From assembly GCA_021794575.1 (NCBI GenBank), contig JAJYQO010000039.1, positions 7,160-71,159 of the forward strand: a stretch of DNA of 64,000 nucleotides, read 5' to 3'. Made by a program: the position numbers and the translations under genes. Below are positions 18,659 through 28,712 of this stretch, piece after piece. Origin of the DNA: Pseudomonadota bacterium (lineage in GTDB: Bacteria > Pseudomonadota > Gammaproteobacteria > Xanthomonadales > Rhodanobacteraceae). The notes under the pieces were generated by a model. The model searched no databases. It had not been told where the DNA came from and saw nothing but the letters and a program-made list of their open reading frames with translations. The first letter of the stretch is position 1, and each line of letters opens with the position of its first letter.

Positions 18659-19547
18659 ACTCGGCCCCGAATTCACCGCGCTGATCGAACGCAGCGAGGC
18701 CGCGCTCGAACGTGCGCTGCCGCGCGCCGCGCAAGACGATCCCGGCCGCCTGCACGCGGCGATGCGCTACGCGGTGCTGGGCGGCGGCAAGCGCCTGCGC
18801 CCGCTGCTGGTCTACGCCAGCGGCGGGTTGTTCGATGCGCCGCCGACGCGGCTGGACGTGCCTGCCGTGGCCGTCGAACTGATCCACGCCTACTCGCTGG
18901 TGCACGATGACCTGCCGGCCATGGACGACGATGCGCTGCGCCGCGGCCGACCCACCTGCCACGTGGCCTACGGCGAGGCCACAGCCATCCTGGCCGGCGA
19001 CGCGCTGCAGGCGCTGGCGTTCGAGCACCTGACGCGCGACACCACCCTGGAGGTCGATACCGCCGTGCGCCTGGCTATGCTGCGCGCGCTGGCCGAAGCC
19101 TGCGGCGCCGAGGGCATGGCGGGCGGCCAGGCACTGGACCTAGCCGCCACCGGCGGTCGACTCGATCTGCCCCGGCTCGAACACCTGCACGCACTGAAGA
19201 CCGGCGCATTGATCCGCGCCAGCGTGCGCCTAGGCGCGCTGGCCGCCGGCGCGGACAACGCCGCCGCGTTGCGGGCGCTGGATGACTATGCCAGTGCCCT
19301 CGGTCTGGCCTTCCAGATCCGCGACGATCTGCTCGACGTGGAAGGCGCCACCGCCACACTCGGCAAGACCGCCGGCAAGGATGCCGCGCAAAGCAAACCC
19401 ACGTTTCCTATGCTGCTGGGCATCGACGGCACGCACCGCCGCCTGGGCCAGATCACCGCGCAGGCGCTGGCAGCGCTGGCGCCGTTCGGCGCGCGTGCCG
19501 GACAGCTTGCGGAACTGGCGCGACATGTCGCCGCGCGGGCGCGCTGA
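18639..19547 (+). CDS. ispA: Farnesyl diphosphate synthase (polyprenyl synthetase)
   Basis: IspA condenses isopentenyl and dimethylallyl diphosphates to FPP. Both Asp-rich motifs are present: DDLPAMDDD at about residue 88 and DDLLD at about 228, with GKRLRP and the KTGALI segment. The ORF track frame is open far upstream inside xseB. No ATG lies at a sensible place; TTG at 18639 gives a 302-residue enzyme of normal length and a 20-nt overlap with xseB, so I propose it, with moderate certainty. dxs, often next, is absent here; a DUF4870 gene converges instead. Confidence 0.92.
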   Translation: MKPIHPELGPEFTALIERSEAALERALPRAAQDDPGRLHAAMRYAVLGGGKRLRPLLVYASGGLFDAPPTRLDVPAVAVELIHAYSLVHDDLPAMDDDALRRGRPTCHVAYGEATAILAGDALQALAFEHLTRDTTLEVDTAVRLAMLRALAEACGAEGMAGGQALDLAATGGRLDLPRLEHLHALKTGALIRASVRLGALAAGADNAAALRALDDYASALGLAFQIRDDLLDVEGATATLGKTAGKDAAQSKPTFPMLLGIDGTHRRLGQITAQALAALAPFGARAGQLAELARHVAARAR

Positions 19548-19568
19548 GCGCGCCCTGACCAGCGATCA

Positions 19569-19970
19569 TCAGTTGATGAAACGGATCGTCAGCGGATAAC
19601 GGTAGCGCGTGCCGTTGCTGGTCTGCACGGCGGCGATGATCGACATCACGATATCGAACACCACGACCAGCGGTATCAGCAGGAAGCCGATCAGCAGGAA
19701 TACCAGCACCCAGGAAACGAGGAATGCGATGAGCATGGTGAGCTGAAAGTTCACCGCTTCTTTGCCGGCTTCGTTGACCTGCGGCATCTGGTCCTTCTTG
19801 ATCAGCCACAACACCAGTGGGCCGAGAATGAAGCCCACGCCAGTGATCAGGCCGAACAACGCGGACAAGTGCGTGAACATGGCCCAGTTGCGCTGCTCCA
19901 TCTCGCCAGGCGGCGCGTAACCCGGCGCCGGAGGCGGCGGCGGTGTGGTGTACTGCTCGTTCTCGCTCAT
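19569..19970 (-). CDS. DUF4870 (Tic20-like) membrane protein
   Basis: A 133-residue protein with a Pro-rich cytoplasmic N-terminus (TTPPPPPAPGYAPPG) and three to four transmembrane segments (LSALFGLITGVGFILGPLVLWL and two more up to residue 115). The EGKEAVNFQ-like NEAGKEAVNFQ motif is the hallmark of DUF4870. Function unknown. ATG at 19970 gives a normal family length; the ORF track start is a shadow extension. It converges with ispA at a 21-bp gap and lies 79 bp after the DUF1501 gene on the same strand. Confidence 0.88.
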   Translation of the reverse strand: MSENEQYTTPPPPPAPGYAPPGEMEQRNWAMFTHLSALFGLITGVGFILGPLVLWLIKKDQMPQVNEAGKEAVNFQLTMLIAFLVSWVLVFLLIGFLLIPLVVVFDIVMSIIAAVQTSNGTRYRYPLTIRFIN

Positions 19971-20049
19971 GACGGCATCTCCCCGGGTGACGCCGGCTAG
20001 CGTCCTCGCCGGTTCGGGCACTGTCAATGTGCGGCAAGGCCGGCGCGCA

Positions 20050-21318
20050 TCAGGCCGCACGTGCCACGCGCAGCAGGCCGCCCTGCGGCTGTAGCGCCGC
20101 GCTGCCCGGAAACACGCGCGTGGCCAGCGTCGACTCGGACACGCCCATGTGGCCGGCCAGCAGACCTTTGAACACGGCGCGGAAATCCGTCGTCGCATGG
20201 ATGTCGCGATCCTGATACAGCTGGCCCGGACGCATGCCCGGCCACTGCCCACCCACGCGGCCGCCAGCCACCGCGCCGCCGGCGACGAACATCACGCTGC
20301 CGGTGCCGTGATCGGTGCCGTTGGTGCCGTTGATGCGCGCGGTGCGGCCAAACTCGGTCACCACCACCAGCGTGGTGCGCGCCCACACCGGCTGCGCGGC
20401 CTGCGCGAAGCTGGACAGCGCGTTGTCCAGCTCCTTGAGCTTGCGCATCAGGATGGCGGCCTGGTTGGCATGGGTGTCCCAGCCGTAATCCTCGACGAAG
20501 CCGATGCGCGGGCCTTCCGCCTTGGCCATGAAGGTGCCGGCCGCCTGCATCAGCTGCGGCAGGCGCCCGCCGCTGCCCATGGCTTTGGCCTTGCCGCGCA
20601 TCGTCTTGCCGTCCATCGCCAGCGGCATCGCGCCGGGCATGGATGCGGCCATGGTGTCGGGCATCACCGCGCCGCCGCCTTGGCTGGCCAGGGCATCGGC
20701 GAAGGCCGGCGCCAGGCGCGGATCCTCGGCATACAGCGGCTCCAGCCGCTGCAACAAGATCGGGTTGACGCGCACCGGCAGCGGCGGCGTCCAAGTGGCC
20801 ACCGGCACCGCACCGCGCATCATCAGCGGCATTACCGTGCTCACCGCCAGACCCTCCGCGCCGGGCAATGCCGCGATGGCGCGGTTGAGCCAGCCGGTCT
20901 GCGCGCCATCCGGCGTGGCAGTGCCGTTTTCCACGCAATCCTGGGCCTCGAAGTGCGAGCGGCCCCAGTACGGCGGCGCCGCGGCGGGAATCGGCAACAA
21001 CTGGCCGCGCTGGTACAACTGCTGCGCGAAGGTGAGTGCGGGATGCAGCGCGAAGGTGCCGTCCAGCTTGAGCGCGGCGGCGGCCTCGGCGGTCGATCCG
21101 GCAGGCGACAGCGCCAGCGGCCCGCGCAGTTGCGCATAGCCCGGATCACCGTAGGGCGGCAGCGCATGCAGGCCATCCAGACCGCCGCGCAACATCAGCA
21201 CCAGAAAGCGCGTATCGCTGCCGGTGGCGGCGCGGGTGATGCCTGGCCACAGCGTCAACGTGGCCGCAGCCGCAGCCGAATAACCCATCAGGCGCAGGAA
21301 TTCGCGACGCGTGGTCAT
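20050..21318 (-). CDS. DUF1501 family protein with Tat signal
   Basis: The 422-residue protein opens with a twin-arginine signal (TRREFLRLMGYSAAAAATL ending in ITRAA), so it is probably exported folded. The body has the DUF1501 pattern seen in sulfatase/phosphatase-like alkaline phosphatase-fold proteins: RGGLDGLHALPPYGD near the start, GWDTHANQ at about 275 and VVTEFGRTARINGTNGTDHG near 315. The substrate is unknown. GGAGGG lies 6 nt before the ATG. Its start is 1 nt from the stop of the upstream DUF1800 gene; these two families are nearly always paired, so a shared process is likely. Confidence 0.9.
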   Translation of the reverse strand: MTTRREFLRLMGYSAAAAATLTLWPGITRAATGSDTRFLVLMLRGGLDGLHALPPYGDPGYAQLRGPLALSPAGSTAEAAAALKLDGTFALHPALTFAQQLYQRGQLLPIPAAAPPYWGRSHFEAQDCVENGTATPDGAQTGWLNRAIAALPGAEGLAVSTVMPLMMRGAVPVATWTPPLPVRVNPILLQRLEPLYAEDPRLAPAFADALASQGGGAVMPDTMAASMPGAMPLAMDGKTMRGKAKAMGSGGRLPQLMQAAGTFMAKAEGPRIGFVEDYGWDTHANQAAILMRKLKELDNALSSFAQAAQPVWARTTLVVVTEFGRTARINGTNGTDHGTGSVMFVAGGAVAGGRVGGQWPGMRPGQLYQDRDIHATTDFRAVFKGLLAGHMGVSESTLATRVFPGSAALQPQGGLLRVARAA

Positions 21319-21319
21319 G

Positions 21320-22786
21320 TCATACCCTCCACTGGAACTCGGGGCTGGCCAGCAGCAGCGCCACCGCCTGCTCGGGCGCCTCGGCGCGGCGCAGGGCCAG
21401 GTCGGTGCCGGCGCCAAGCTGCGGACCCAGCACGTCAGCGGCCAGCGCGCACGGATCGAGTCCACTGCGCGGCACGCGCTCGGCCAGCGCCTCGGACACC
21501 TGCACGCGTTTCCACAACGCATCCGGCGCGATCCAGTCGCTGGCGATGTCGGTGTAGCCGGCCGGCGAACGCGGCATGAAGGTGGGCTGGCCCAGGCGCA
21601 TCGAAAAACCTTCCCACGGCTGCGGCTTGTCGCCCGGATCGATGCCGCCGGCGCGCATGCCGGCGTACAACAGGTCCTGCGGCGTGCGGAACTTGCGCGC
21701 GTCCGGCGCCCAGGTGGCCGGATGCTCGAGCATGGCCGCGTACAGGGCCGGCAGCATGCCGCCGCTGTCGAGATAGGCCTGCGCCATGTGCCGGACCAGT
21801 CCGGACGGTGGCACATCGCTGACGCAGTGCGTGGCCAGTTCGGTCGCCAGATGTTGCGCGGTGGCCGGGTGCACGGCGAAGTCGGCGAGGATGGCCCTGG
21901 CCTGGTCCTCGCCGCGCTGGTCGTAGACCTTGCCCAGCACGGTGACGCTGCCCGGCTCGTGCGCGAACGGCCGGAACTTGAACGCGCGCTGCACATCGCC
22001 CTGTTCCAGCTCGCGCGGAAACGGCAGACTCCAGCCGGTCAGCGCACGCGCGAACTGGGTGACGTCGGCCTGCGTGTAGTGCGCGCCGACGCCGAGGGTG
22101 TGCAGTTCCATGATCTCGCGCGCGAGGTTTTCGTTGAGGCCGAGCTTGCGCGCGGGCTGGCCATCGGCGCGCCGCGCCAGACGCCGGTCGACGCGCTCGG
22201 CCAACGGCGAATCCGGACCCACCGACTGCGCCTGGTCGAGATAGCGCAGCATCGCCGGATGCTGTTCCACCGCCAGCAGCATGTCGTAGAAGCGTCCGTC
22301 GAGATGCGGGCGGATGGCCTCGCGCTCCATCGGCGCGGCGTACAGGCGCGCCGGGCCCTTGTCCACCGACACCGCGAAGTGGTTGGACCAGAAACGCACC
22401 AGGCGCTCGGCAAACGGTGTGCCGGTACGTGCCGCCAGTTGCCAGCGCGCGCTGGCCTCGTGGCGCAGGTCATCGCCGAACATCCGGGCGTACAGCCGCG
22501 CCAGCGAGTTGACCGGCTTGCCGCTCCTGACGCTCGCGGACGGCACCGGCTGCCCCGCGTCATCGCGCTTCAGCGCGCGGCGCTGCTGCATCAGCCGGGC
22601 TTCCTTGCGCAGGTAATCGAGACTGTCCGGCAGGCCGTCGAACACGCCGAGATCGGCGGCCGGCCGGCGCGACTGTGCCAGTGCCCAGCTCGTCGCGTCG
22701 CCGAGCTGTTCCAGCTCGCCGTGGCGTGCGCCCAGCCCCAGCCGATTCAGCGCGCTGGCGGCGCGGCGTCGGGATTCGGCACGCAT
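21320..22786 (-). CDS. DUF1800 family protein
   Basis: A protein of about 488 residues of the DUF1800 family, the usual partner of DUF1501. Visible family features are ALNRLGLGARHGELEQL at the N-terminus, RLVRFWSNHFAVSVDKG in the middle and LARFGMG-type equivalents such as LNENLAREIMELHTLGVGAHYTQADV. I see no clear signal peptide. The ORF track start is at 22819; the ATG at 22786 has GGAG 8 nt upstream and fits better. It runs directly into the DUF1501 gene (1 nt gap). Molecular function is unknown. Confidence 0.88.
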   Translation of the reverse strand: MRAESRRRAASALNRLGLGARHGELEQLGDATSWALAQSRRPAADLGVFDGLPDSLDYLRKEARLMQQRRALKRDDAGQPVPSASVRSGKPVNSLARLYARMFGDDLRHEASARWQLAARTGTPFAERLVRFWSNHFAVSVDKGPARLYAAPMEREAIRPHLDGRFYDMLLAVEQHPAMLRYLDQAQSVGPDSPLAERVDRRLARRADGQPARKLGLNENLAREIMELHTLGVGAHYTQADVTQFARALTGWSLPFPRELEQGDVQRAFKFRPFAHEPGSVTVLGKVYDQRGEDQARAILADFAVHPATAQHLATELATHCVSDVPPSGLVRHMAQAYLDSGGMLPALYAAMLEHPATWAPDARKFRTPQDLLYAGMRAGGIDPGDKPQPWEGFSMRLGQPTFMPRSPAGYTDIASDWIAPDALWKRVQVSEALAERVPRSGLDPCALAADVLGPQLGAGTDLALRRAEAPEQAVALLLASPEFQWRV

Positions 22787-22862
22787 AGGCATCGCTCCGC
22801 GGCCCCGCGGGCCGCCCATGGACGATGCAACGCGCCAGCCGGCGCGGCGTTGACGTCGGTGC

Positions 22863-24230
22863 TCAGCTACCGGCGACGGTCATCGCACCGATCAGCACCG
22901 AGGGCGTCATCAGGCCGCTGCGCGCGTCGAGATCACTGCCGACGACTTCGATGCCGGCGAACATGGCGCGCAGATTGGAGGCGATGGTCACTTCCTCCAC
23001 CGGATGCACGATGCGGCCGTGCTCGACCCAGAAGCCCGCCGCGCCGCGCGAGTAGTCACCGGTGACGGTATTGACGCCCTGCCCCATCAGTTCGGTCACC
23101 AGCAGGCCGCTGCCCAGCGCCTCCAGCATCTGCGCGAAATCCAGCGCGCCCGGCTCCAGCACCAGGTTGCGCACGCCACCGGCGTTGCCGGTGCTGGCCA
23201 GGCCCAGTTTGCGCGCCGAATAGCTGCCCAGCACGTAGCGCGTCAGCACGCCGCGCTCGATCAGCGGTTGCTCGCGCGTGGTCACGCCTTCGGCGTCGAA
23301 GGCGGCCGAGGCCGGACCACGCGGCAGACGCGGACGTTCGATGATGTCGATGTGTTCGGGAAACAGGCGCTGGCCCTGCTGGTCGAGCAGAAAACTGGCG
23401 CGCCGATACAGCGCGCCGCCGCTGACCGCGCTCACCAGATGGCCGATCAGGCTGCGCGCCGTATCGGGCGTGAACAACACGCGGCACGAACCGGTGGCCA
23501 CGGGCCGTGCGCCCAACCGCGCCAGCGCGCGTTCGGCGGCGCGACGACCCAAGGCTTCGGCATCCATCAGATCCTCGCCGGCCCGCGCGCTGTCCCACCA
23601 GTAGTCGCGCTGCATGCCGTCCGCGCTGTTGCCGGCGATCAGGCTGCACGACAACGAATGCTGGGTCGAATGCTCGCGCCCCAGGAATCCGTGCGAGTTG
23701 GCATACACCGACAGCGCGCTGCCGCTGCCCACGCCGGCGCCCTCGCTGTTGCCGATGCCGGCCACGGCCAGTCCGGCAGCCTCGCAACGCTGAGCCAGCG
23801 CCACCGCGGCATCCACGCCCAGCTTCCACGGATGCCAGAGGTCCAGATCGGGAAAATGCGTGGCCATGCGCTCGGCATCGGCGAGCCCGGCCGCGGGGTC
23901 GGATTCGGTGTGGCGCGCGATTGCGCAGGCGTGCTCCAACGTGGCGGTGATCGATTCCGGCTTGAGATCGGCGGTGCTGGCGCTGCCCTTGCGCTGGCCG
24001 AAGTACACGCTGAGGCTGAAACCGCGATCACGCGAGTGCTCGACCGTCTCCACCTCGCCCATGCGCACGTTGACGTTGAGGCCGGTGTCGACGCTGGCGT
24101 GCACCTCGGCGGCGCTGGCGCCGGCGGCGCGCGCCCGGGCGATGACATCGCACGCGATTTCGGCCAGGCGATCGAGTTCTTGTGCGGGCTCGGTCTCGGC
24201 CGCAGACGCGGCGCTCAGTGCTTGCGGCAT
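22863..24230 (-). CDS. pmbA: PmbA/TldE metalloprotease-complex subunit
   Basis: The 455-residue protein matches PmbA (TldE), the partner of the zinc protease TldD; together they mature microcin-like peptides and degrade unfolded peptides. Recognisable parts are GFSLSVYFGQRKGSAST at about 75, the central region ending in SYSARKLGLASTGNAGG, and GDYSRGAAGFWVEHGRIVHPVEEVTIASNL near the C-terminus. It lacks the TldD HExxxH zinc motif, as expected for the non-catalytic subunit. tldD is not in the window. The ATG at 24230 is chosen by family length. It is divergent from yjgA, as in E. coli. Confidence 0.93.
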   Translation of the reverse strand: MPQALSAASAAETEPAQELDRLAEIACDVIARARAAGASAAEVHASVDTGLNVNVRMGEVETVEHSRDRGFSLSVYFGQRKGSASTADLKPESITATLEHACAIARHTESDPAAGLADAERMATHFPDLDLWHPWKLGVDAAVALAQRCEAAGLAVAGIGNSEGAGVGSGSALSVYANSHGFLGREHSTQHSLSCSLIAGNSADGMQRDYWWDSARAGEDLMDAEALGRRAAERALARLGARPVATGSCRVLFTPDTARSLIGHLVSAVSGGALYRRASFLLDQQGQRLFPEHIDIIERPRLPRGPASAAFDAEGVTTREQPLIERGVLTRYVLGSYSARKLGLASTGNAGGVRNLVLEPGALDFAQMLEALGSGLLVTELMGQGVNTVTGDYSRGAAGFWVEHGRIVHPVEEVTIASNLRAMFAGIEVVGSDLDARSGLMTPSVLIGAMTVAGS

Positions 24231-24295
24231 GGGTTTGTCTCGCGCGGCCGGCGCGCTACGCTGCGCGCCTGATTCGCCGCGCAGTGTGCCATGAC

Positions 24296-24862
24296 ATGCA
24301 AGCCGACCTCGACCCGGAACACCCCGCCGAGCCCAGCCGCAGCCAGCGTCGCCGCGACGCGCTGGCGCTGTTCGATCTCGGCGAGGCACTGGTGGCGTTG
24401 CCGCCGTCGCGGCTGGCGCGCATCGAGTTGCCCGACGACGTGCGCGGCGAAATCGCCAACGTGCGCCGTATCGGCGCGCCGGTAGCGCGCAAGCGCCAGC
24501 TGCAGTACCTGGCCAAGCTGATGCGCCGTCACGACGCCGCCGTCTTCGCGCCGGCGCGCGCCGCGCTCGGCGAAGACGCCGCCACGCATCGGCTGCAGGT
24601 GGCCGCCGAGCAGCGTCTGGAAACCCTGCGCGAACGTCTGCTGGGCGAGGGCGACAGCGCGCTGGGCGAACTGCTGCGGCGGCATCCGCAGGCCGACCGG
24701 CAGCACCTGCGCGCGCTAGTGCGCCAGGCCCGAAACGAACGCGCCGGACACGCCGTGCCGCATGCCTACCGCGCTCTGTTGCGCGTCCTGCGCGCGCTGG
24801 AATCCGCGGCGCCTGCTGCGGACTCCGGCGCGCCCGCAGCGGATTCAACCGCGCGCGACTGA
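24296..24862 (+). CDS. darP: DarP/YjgA ribosome biogenesis factor
   Basis: A 188-residue, highly charged helical protein of the YjgA (DarP) family, which associates with late 50S precursors in E. coli. Conserved parts include PSRSQRRRDALALFDLGEALVALP and VARKRQLQYLAKLMRR, followed by a helical C-terminal half. A low-complexity Ala/Asp tail (AAPAADSGAPAAD) is extra. ATG 24296 is used because it fits the family start; the ORF track frame extends into the divergent promoter. pmbA starts 65 bp away on the other strand. Confidence 0.9.
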   Translation: MQADLDPEHPAEPSRSQRRRDALALFDLGEALVALPPSRLARIELPDDVRGEIANVRRIGAPVARKRQLQYLAKLMRRHDAAVFAPARAALGEDAATHRLQVAAEQRLETLRERLLGEGDSALGELLRRHPQADRQHLRALVRQARNERAGHAVPHAYRALLRVLRALESAAPAADSGAPAADSTARD

Positions 24863-24867
24863 CGCAT

Positions 24868-26445
24868 TCATCGCCCCGCAGGCTCGCGATCGCTGGCGCG
24901 GATGAACTGCACGATGTTGTCGTGCAGGCGCTGCAGGTCTTCGGGACGCACGTAGATCATGTGCCCGGTGTGGTAGTAGCGGAACTCGATGTTCTTCTGC
25001 AGGCTGGCCTGCATCGGCAACTGCTGCATTTGGTACCACGCCGCGTAGTACGGCGTGGCCAGATCGTAGTAACCGGCGTTGACCATCACTTTCAGGTCGG
25101 GGTTGTAGCTCATCGCCGCGGCCAGATCGGGCATCACGTTGGTGGCGACATAGGCCGGCGTGGTCTGGCCCGGTGGGGTGTGCAGCAGGTTCCAGTCGTT
25201 GCCCACGCTGTTGGAAACGATCTTGTAATTGTGATCGCCGCCGAAATGCAGCGTCTTGCGCACATAGTCGTTGAAGGCCGCGGTATAGGCCGAACTGATC
25301 GCCGCGCTCTGCGGGTCGTACGCCGCCATCTCGGCCAGCGGATCCATGCTGGGGCCGGAGAAGCGCGCGTCCAGGCGGCCGGTGGTTTCACCGCGCGGCA
25401 ACAGCAGGGTCTGCTCGAACTCGGGGCCGGTGACGCGCAGATCGGCCTTCAGGATGTACGCCTCGGACAAGCCGGTGTACTGCGCCATCTGCCTGGCGAT
25501 GATGTCCTCCTGCGCCCGCGGCAGCGTGGCACCTTCGTTCAGCGCCTGCAGATAAGGGCCCATCGCCCAGGCCTGCACCTGGTCCAGCCACGGATGCAGC
25601 GTGGCCGGCGGGTTGTCCAGCGCCTTGTGATACCAGGCGGTGGCTGCGTAGGTGGGCAGCGCCAGCGCGTAGGGCAGATTGATGCCCGGATCGAGATTGG
25701 GCTGATCGATGCTGGTATCGAAGTTGAGAATGGTCGAGCACAGCACGATGCCGTTGAGATCGATGTTGTCCTGCTGTTCGAGAATGTTGGCCAGCACGGC
25801 CGAGCGGGTGGTGCCATAGCTCTCACCGATCAGGTATTTGGGCGAGTTCCAGCGGCCGTACTTCGAGAGGAACTCGGTGATGAACTGGGCGAAGGCCTGG
25901 CCGTCCGGATCGACGCCGTAAAATGTCTTGGGCGTGCCCGCGCCGCCCTCGGCCTTGCCCAGGATGCGGCTGAAGCCGGTGCCCATGGCATCCACGAACA
26001 CCAGGTCGGTGGCGTCGAGCAGGCTGCCGTCATTGTTCACCAGCCGGTACGGTGCAGGCGGCGTGTGGATGTGGCTGTCGGTGACCACGCGCACCGGGCC
26101 GAAGGCCCCCATGTGCAGCCACACCGATGATGAACCCGGCCCGCCGTTGTAGAGGAATGCGATCGGCCGGCGCGCGGCGTCGGCGCCGCGTTTGAAGTAG
26201 GCCACGTAGAACATCTCGCCGGTCGGCTTGCCCTGCTTGTCATGCAGGATCAGGGTGCCGGTATCGGCGGTGTAATCGATGCGCTTGCCGTTGATGGTCA
26301 CCGCGCCATGCGTGCTGACGGTATGCGGCCGCGACCAGAAGTTGCCGGCGGCGGCCGGTTTGGCCGCGACTGTGGCGGCGAAAGCGGCGGCTGGCAGCAG
26401 CATGGTGGCGATGGCCAGTGCGGAAATGCGGCGTGCGATGGACAT
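24868..26445 (-). CDS. Secreted S10 family serine carboxypeptidase-like protein
   Basis: A 525-residue protein with a signal peptide (LAIATMLLPAAAFAA) and an alpha/beta-hydrolase body of the S10 family. FLYNGGPGSSSVW forms the oxyanion-hole region at about 100, GESYGT at about 208 holds the nucleophile Ser, GYYDLATPY at about 465 the Asp, and HTGHMIY at about 495 the His. The family removes C-terminal residues from peptides; periplasmic or extracellular location is inferred. GGAG lies 5 nt before the ATG. It converges with darP at a 5-bp gap and sits 277 bp from the divergent aldo/keto reductase. Confidence 0.9.
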   Translation of the reverse strand: MSIARRISALAIATMLLPAAAFAATVAAKPAAAGNFWSRPHTVSTHGAVTINGKRIDYTADTGTLILHDKQGKPTGEMFYVAYFKRGADAARRPIAFLYNGGPGSSSVWLHMGAFGPVRVVTDSHIHTPPAPYRLVNNDGSLLDATDLVFVDAMGTGFSRILGKAEGGAGTPKTFYGVDPDGQAFAQFITEFLSKYGRWNSPKYLIGESYGTTRSAVLANILEQQDNIDLNGIVLCSTILNFDTSIDQPNLDPGINLPYALALPTYAATAWYHKALDNPPATLHPWLDQVQAWAMGPYLQALNEGATLPRAQEDIIARQMAQYTGLSEAYILKADLRVTGPEFEQTLLLPRGETTGRLDARFSGPSMDPLAEMAAYDPQSAAISSAYTAAFNDYVRKTLHFGGDHNYKIVSNSVGNDWNLLHTPPGQTTPAYVATNVMPDLAAAMSYNPDLKVMVNAGYYDLATPYYAAWYQMQQLPMQASLQKNIEFRYYHTGHMIYVRPEDLQRLHDNIVQFIRASDREPAGR

Positions 26446-26722
26446 GGAATCTCCGGAACGCGTATTCGCGAATGCGCCGCATGCAGATCATCGCGACGAC
26501 GACAAGTTCCCGCGACGCGCACGCCGGCGGGTGTCCTGTTTACGGCTCCGCAATCCGTCCGTCGCGGCCGGACGCATCTGCGCAGCGCGCACCGGCGCGG
26601 CATGACCGCCATGTCCGCGACCCGTGTTTACAAATTCGTAGGCCTGCGCGCGCTCCGGCACGGGCGCGCCGTCGCGACGAGGCCGTGCCATGCTTGCGAA
26701 CGGACACAGCCGGAGCATCGTC

Positions 26723-27700
26723 ATGGAGTACCGCCGCCTCGGATCATCGGGCCTCAAGCTCTCCGCCCTGTCCTTCGGGGCCTGGGTCACCTTCGGGCGC
26801 CAGGTCGACACCGCCGCCGCACGCGAAATGCTGGCCGAGGCCCACGCCAAAGGCGTGAACTTCTTCGACAACGCGGAGGTGTACGCGCATGGCGCGGCGG
26901 AGCAGGTGATGGGCGAGGCGCTGCATGCGCTGGCGCTTCCGCGTGACGGCTACTGCGTGTCCAGCAAGGCTTACTTCGGGCGTCTGCCCGACCCGGCACC
27001 TACCCAGCGCGGGCTGTCGCGCAAGCATCTCACCGAGGCCTGTCAGCAAGCCCTGCGCAGACTGCGCGTGGAGTATCTGGACCTGTTCTTCTGCCATCGC
27101 CCGGACCAGGACACGCCGGTCGAGGAGGTGGTGATCAGCATGGACAGCCTGATCCGCCAAGGCAAGGTGCTGTACTGGGGCACCAGCGAATGGCCGGCCG
27201 CCGCCATCGCCGCCGCGGCCGCATTCGCGCGCGCCGAGCACCTGATCGGCCCGCAGATGGAGCAGCCTCAATACAACCTGCTGCACCGCGAGCGCGTCGA
27301 GCAGGAATACGCCCCCCTGTACGCGCAGATCGGCCTTGGCACGACGACGTGGTCGCCGCTGGCCTCGGGTCTGCTGACCGGCAAATACGCCGGCGGCGTA
27401 CCGGAACAGTCGCGCCTGGGACAGAACGACTACGACTGGCTGCGCGAATCGGTGCTGGGCGCCGATGACGGCCGCAATGCGCGGCGCGCGGCGCGCCTGC
27501 CCGCCCTGGCCGCCGAACTGGGCTGCACGCCAGCACAGCTGGCCATTGCCTGGTGCCTGCGCAACCCGCACGTCAGCACAGTGATTCTGGGCGCCAGCCG
27601 CGTGGCGCAGCTGCGCGAAAATCTGGGCGCACTGGACGTTCACCAGCGCCTCGATGCCGCTGCCTGGCGGCACTTCGAGGCCGCTTTCGCGGCCGCCTGA
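26723..27700 (+). CDS. Aldo/keto reductase, Kv-beta-like
   Basis: A 325-residue NADPH-dependent aldo/keto reductase of the voltage-gated potassium channel beta-like group. The catalytic tetrad can be placed: Asp in [11 protein letters not shown], Tyr in the same segment, Lys in VSSKAYFG and His in DLFFCHRPD. The C-terminal cofactor region has [22 protein letters not shown] 7 nt before ATG 26723 decides the start over the ORF track's 26690. The substrate is unknown; no channel gene is nearby. Confidence 0.93.
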   Translation: MEYRRLGSSGLKLSALSFGAWVTFGRQVDTAAAREMLAEAHAKGVNFFDNAEVYAHGAAEQVMGEALHALALPRDGYCVSSKAYFGRLPDPAPTQRGLSRKHLTEACQQALRRLRVEYLDLFFCHRPDQDTPVEEVVISMDSLIRQGKVLYWGTSEWPAAAIAAAAAFARAEHLIGPQMEQPQYNLLHRERVEQEYAPLYAQIGLGTTTWSPLASGLLTGKYAGGVPEQSRLGQNDYDWLRESVLGADDGRNARRAARLPALAAELGCTPAQLAIAWCLRNPHVSTVILGASRVAQLRENLGALDVHQRLDAAAWRHFEAAFAAA

Positions 27701-27767
27701 ATGCGGCGCGCCGCTGCATGACCGGGCACCGTCCTATACTCGGGCAACGCATCGGGGGAGCGCATCG

Positions 27768-28712
27768 ATGATGCTGTTTTTCGCAGTGCTGCTGGTCGTG
27801 GTCGCGGTGATCGTGCTGGTCAAACTGGTGCGCATCGTGCCGCAGGGCTACGAATGGACGGTGGAGCGTTTCGGCAAGTACGTGGCCACGCTCGATCCTG
27901 GCCTGCATTTCCTGATTCCCTTCATCTACGCCATCGGGCGCAGAGTGAACATGATGGAACAGGTGCTGGACGTGCCCAGCCAGGACGTGATCACCAAGGA
28001 CAACGCGGTGGTCAAGGTGGACGGCGTGGTGTTCTACCAGGTGCTGGACGCGGCGCGCGCCGCCTACGAGGTGGCCAATCTCGAGCAGGCCATCATCAAC
28101 CTGGTGATGACCAACATCCGCACCGTGCTGGGCTCGCTGGACCTGGACGAATCGCTGAGCAAGCGCGACGAGATCAACGCCAAGCTGCTGCGCGTGGTCG
28201 ACGAAGCCACGCATCCGTGGGGCCTCAAGGTCACCCGCATCGAACTCAAGGACATCCAGCCGCCGCGCGATCTGGTCGATTCGATGGCGCGGCAGATGAA
28301 GGCCGAGCGCGAAAAGCGCGCCAACATCCTCGAAGCCGAAGGTTTCCGCCAGGCGGCGATCCTCAAGGCCGAAGGCGAGAAGCAGAGCACCATCCTGGCC
28401 GCCGAAGGCAAGCGCGAAGCCGCCTACCGCGAAGCCGAAGCGCGCGAACGCCTGGGCGCCGCCGACGCCAAGGCCACCGAACTGGTTTCGCGGGCCATCG
28501 CGCAGGGCGACGTCAACGCGCTGAACTTCTTCGTGGCCAGCAAATACATCGAGGCGCTGAAGGCGCTGGCCGAAGCGCCCAACCAGAAGACGCTGCTGAT
28601 GCCGATGGAAGCCACCGGCGTGCTGGGCGCGCTGGCCGGCATCACCGATCTGGTGCGCAGCGCCCAGAGCGAGAGCAGCGCGCGCAAGAACCTCCCCGGA
28701 GGCAAGCCATGA
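27768..28712 (+). CDS. qmcA: SPFH/paraslipin membrane protease regulator
   Basis: A 314-residue SPFH-domain protein of the QmcA/paraslipin type. One N-terminal membrane helix ([18 protein letters not shown]) is followed by the SPFH domain (about 25-190, [15 protein letters not shown]) and a coiled-coil rich in AEG repeats ([20 protein letters not shown]). It probably oligomerises on the cytoplasmic membrane. GGGGGAG lies 7 nt before ATG 27768. Its stop overlaps the nfeD start (ATGA), the standard SPFH-NfeD operon. Confidence 0.94.
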   Translation: MMLFFAVLLVVVAVIVLVKLVRIVPQGYEWTVERFGKYVATLDPGLHFLIPFIYAIGRRVNMMEQVLDVPSQDVITKDNAVVKVDGVVFYQVLDAARAAYEVANLEQAIINLVMTNIRTVLGSLDLDESLSKRDEINAKLLRVVDEATHPWGLKVTRIELKDIQPPRDLVDSMARQMKAEREKRANILEAEGFRQAAILKAEGEKQSTILAAEGKREAAYREAEARERLGAADAKATELVSRAIAQGDVNALNFFVASKYIEALKALAEAPNQKTLLMPMEATGVLGALAGITDLVRSAQSESSARKNLPGGKP

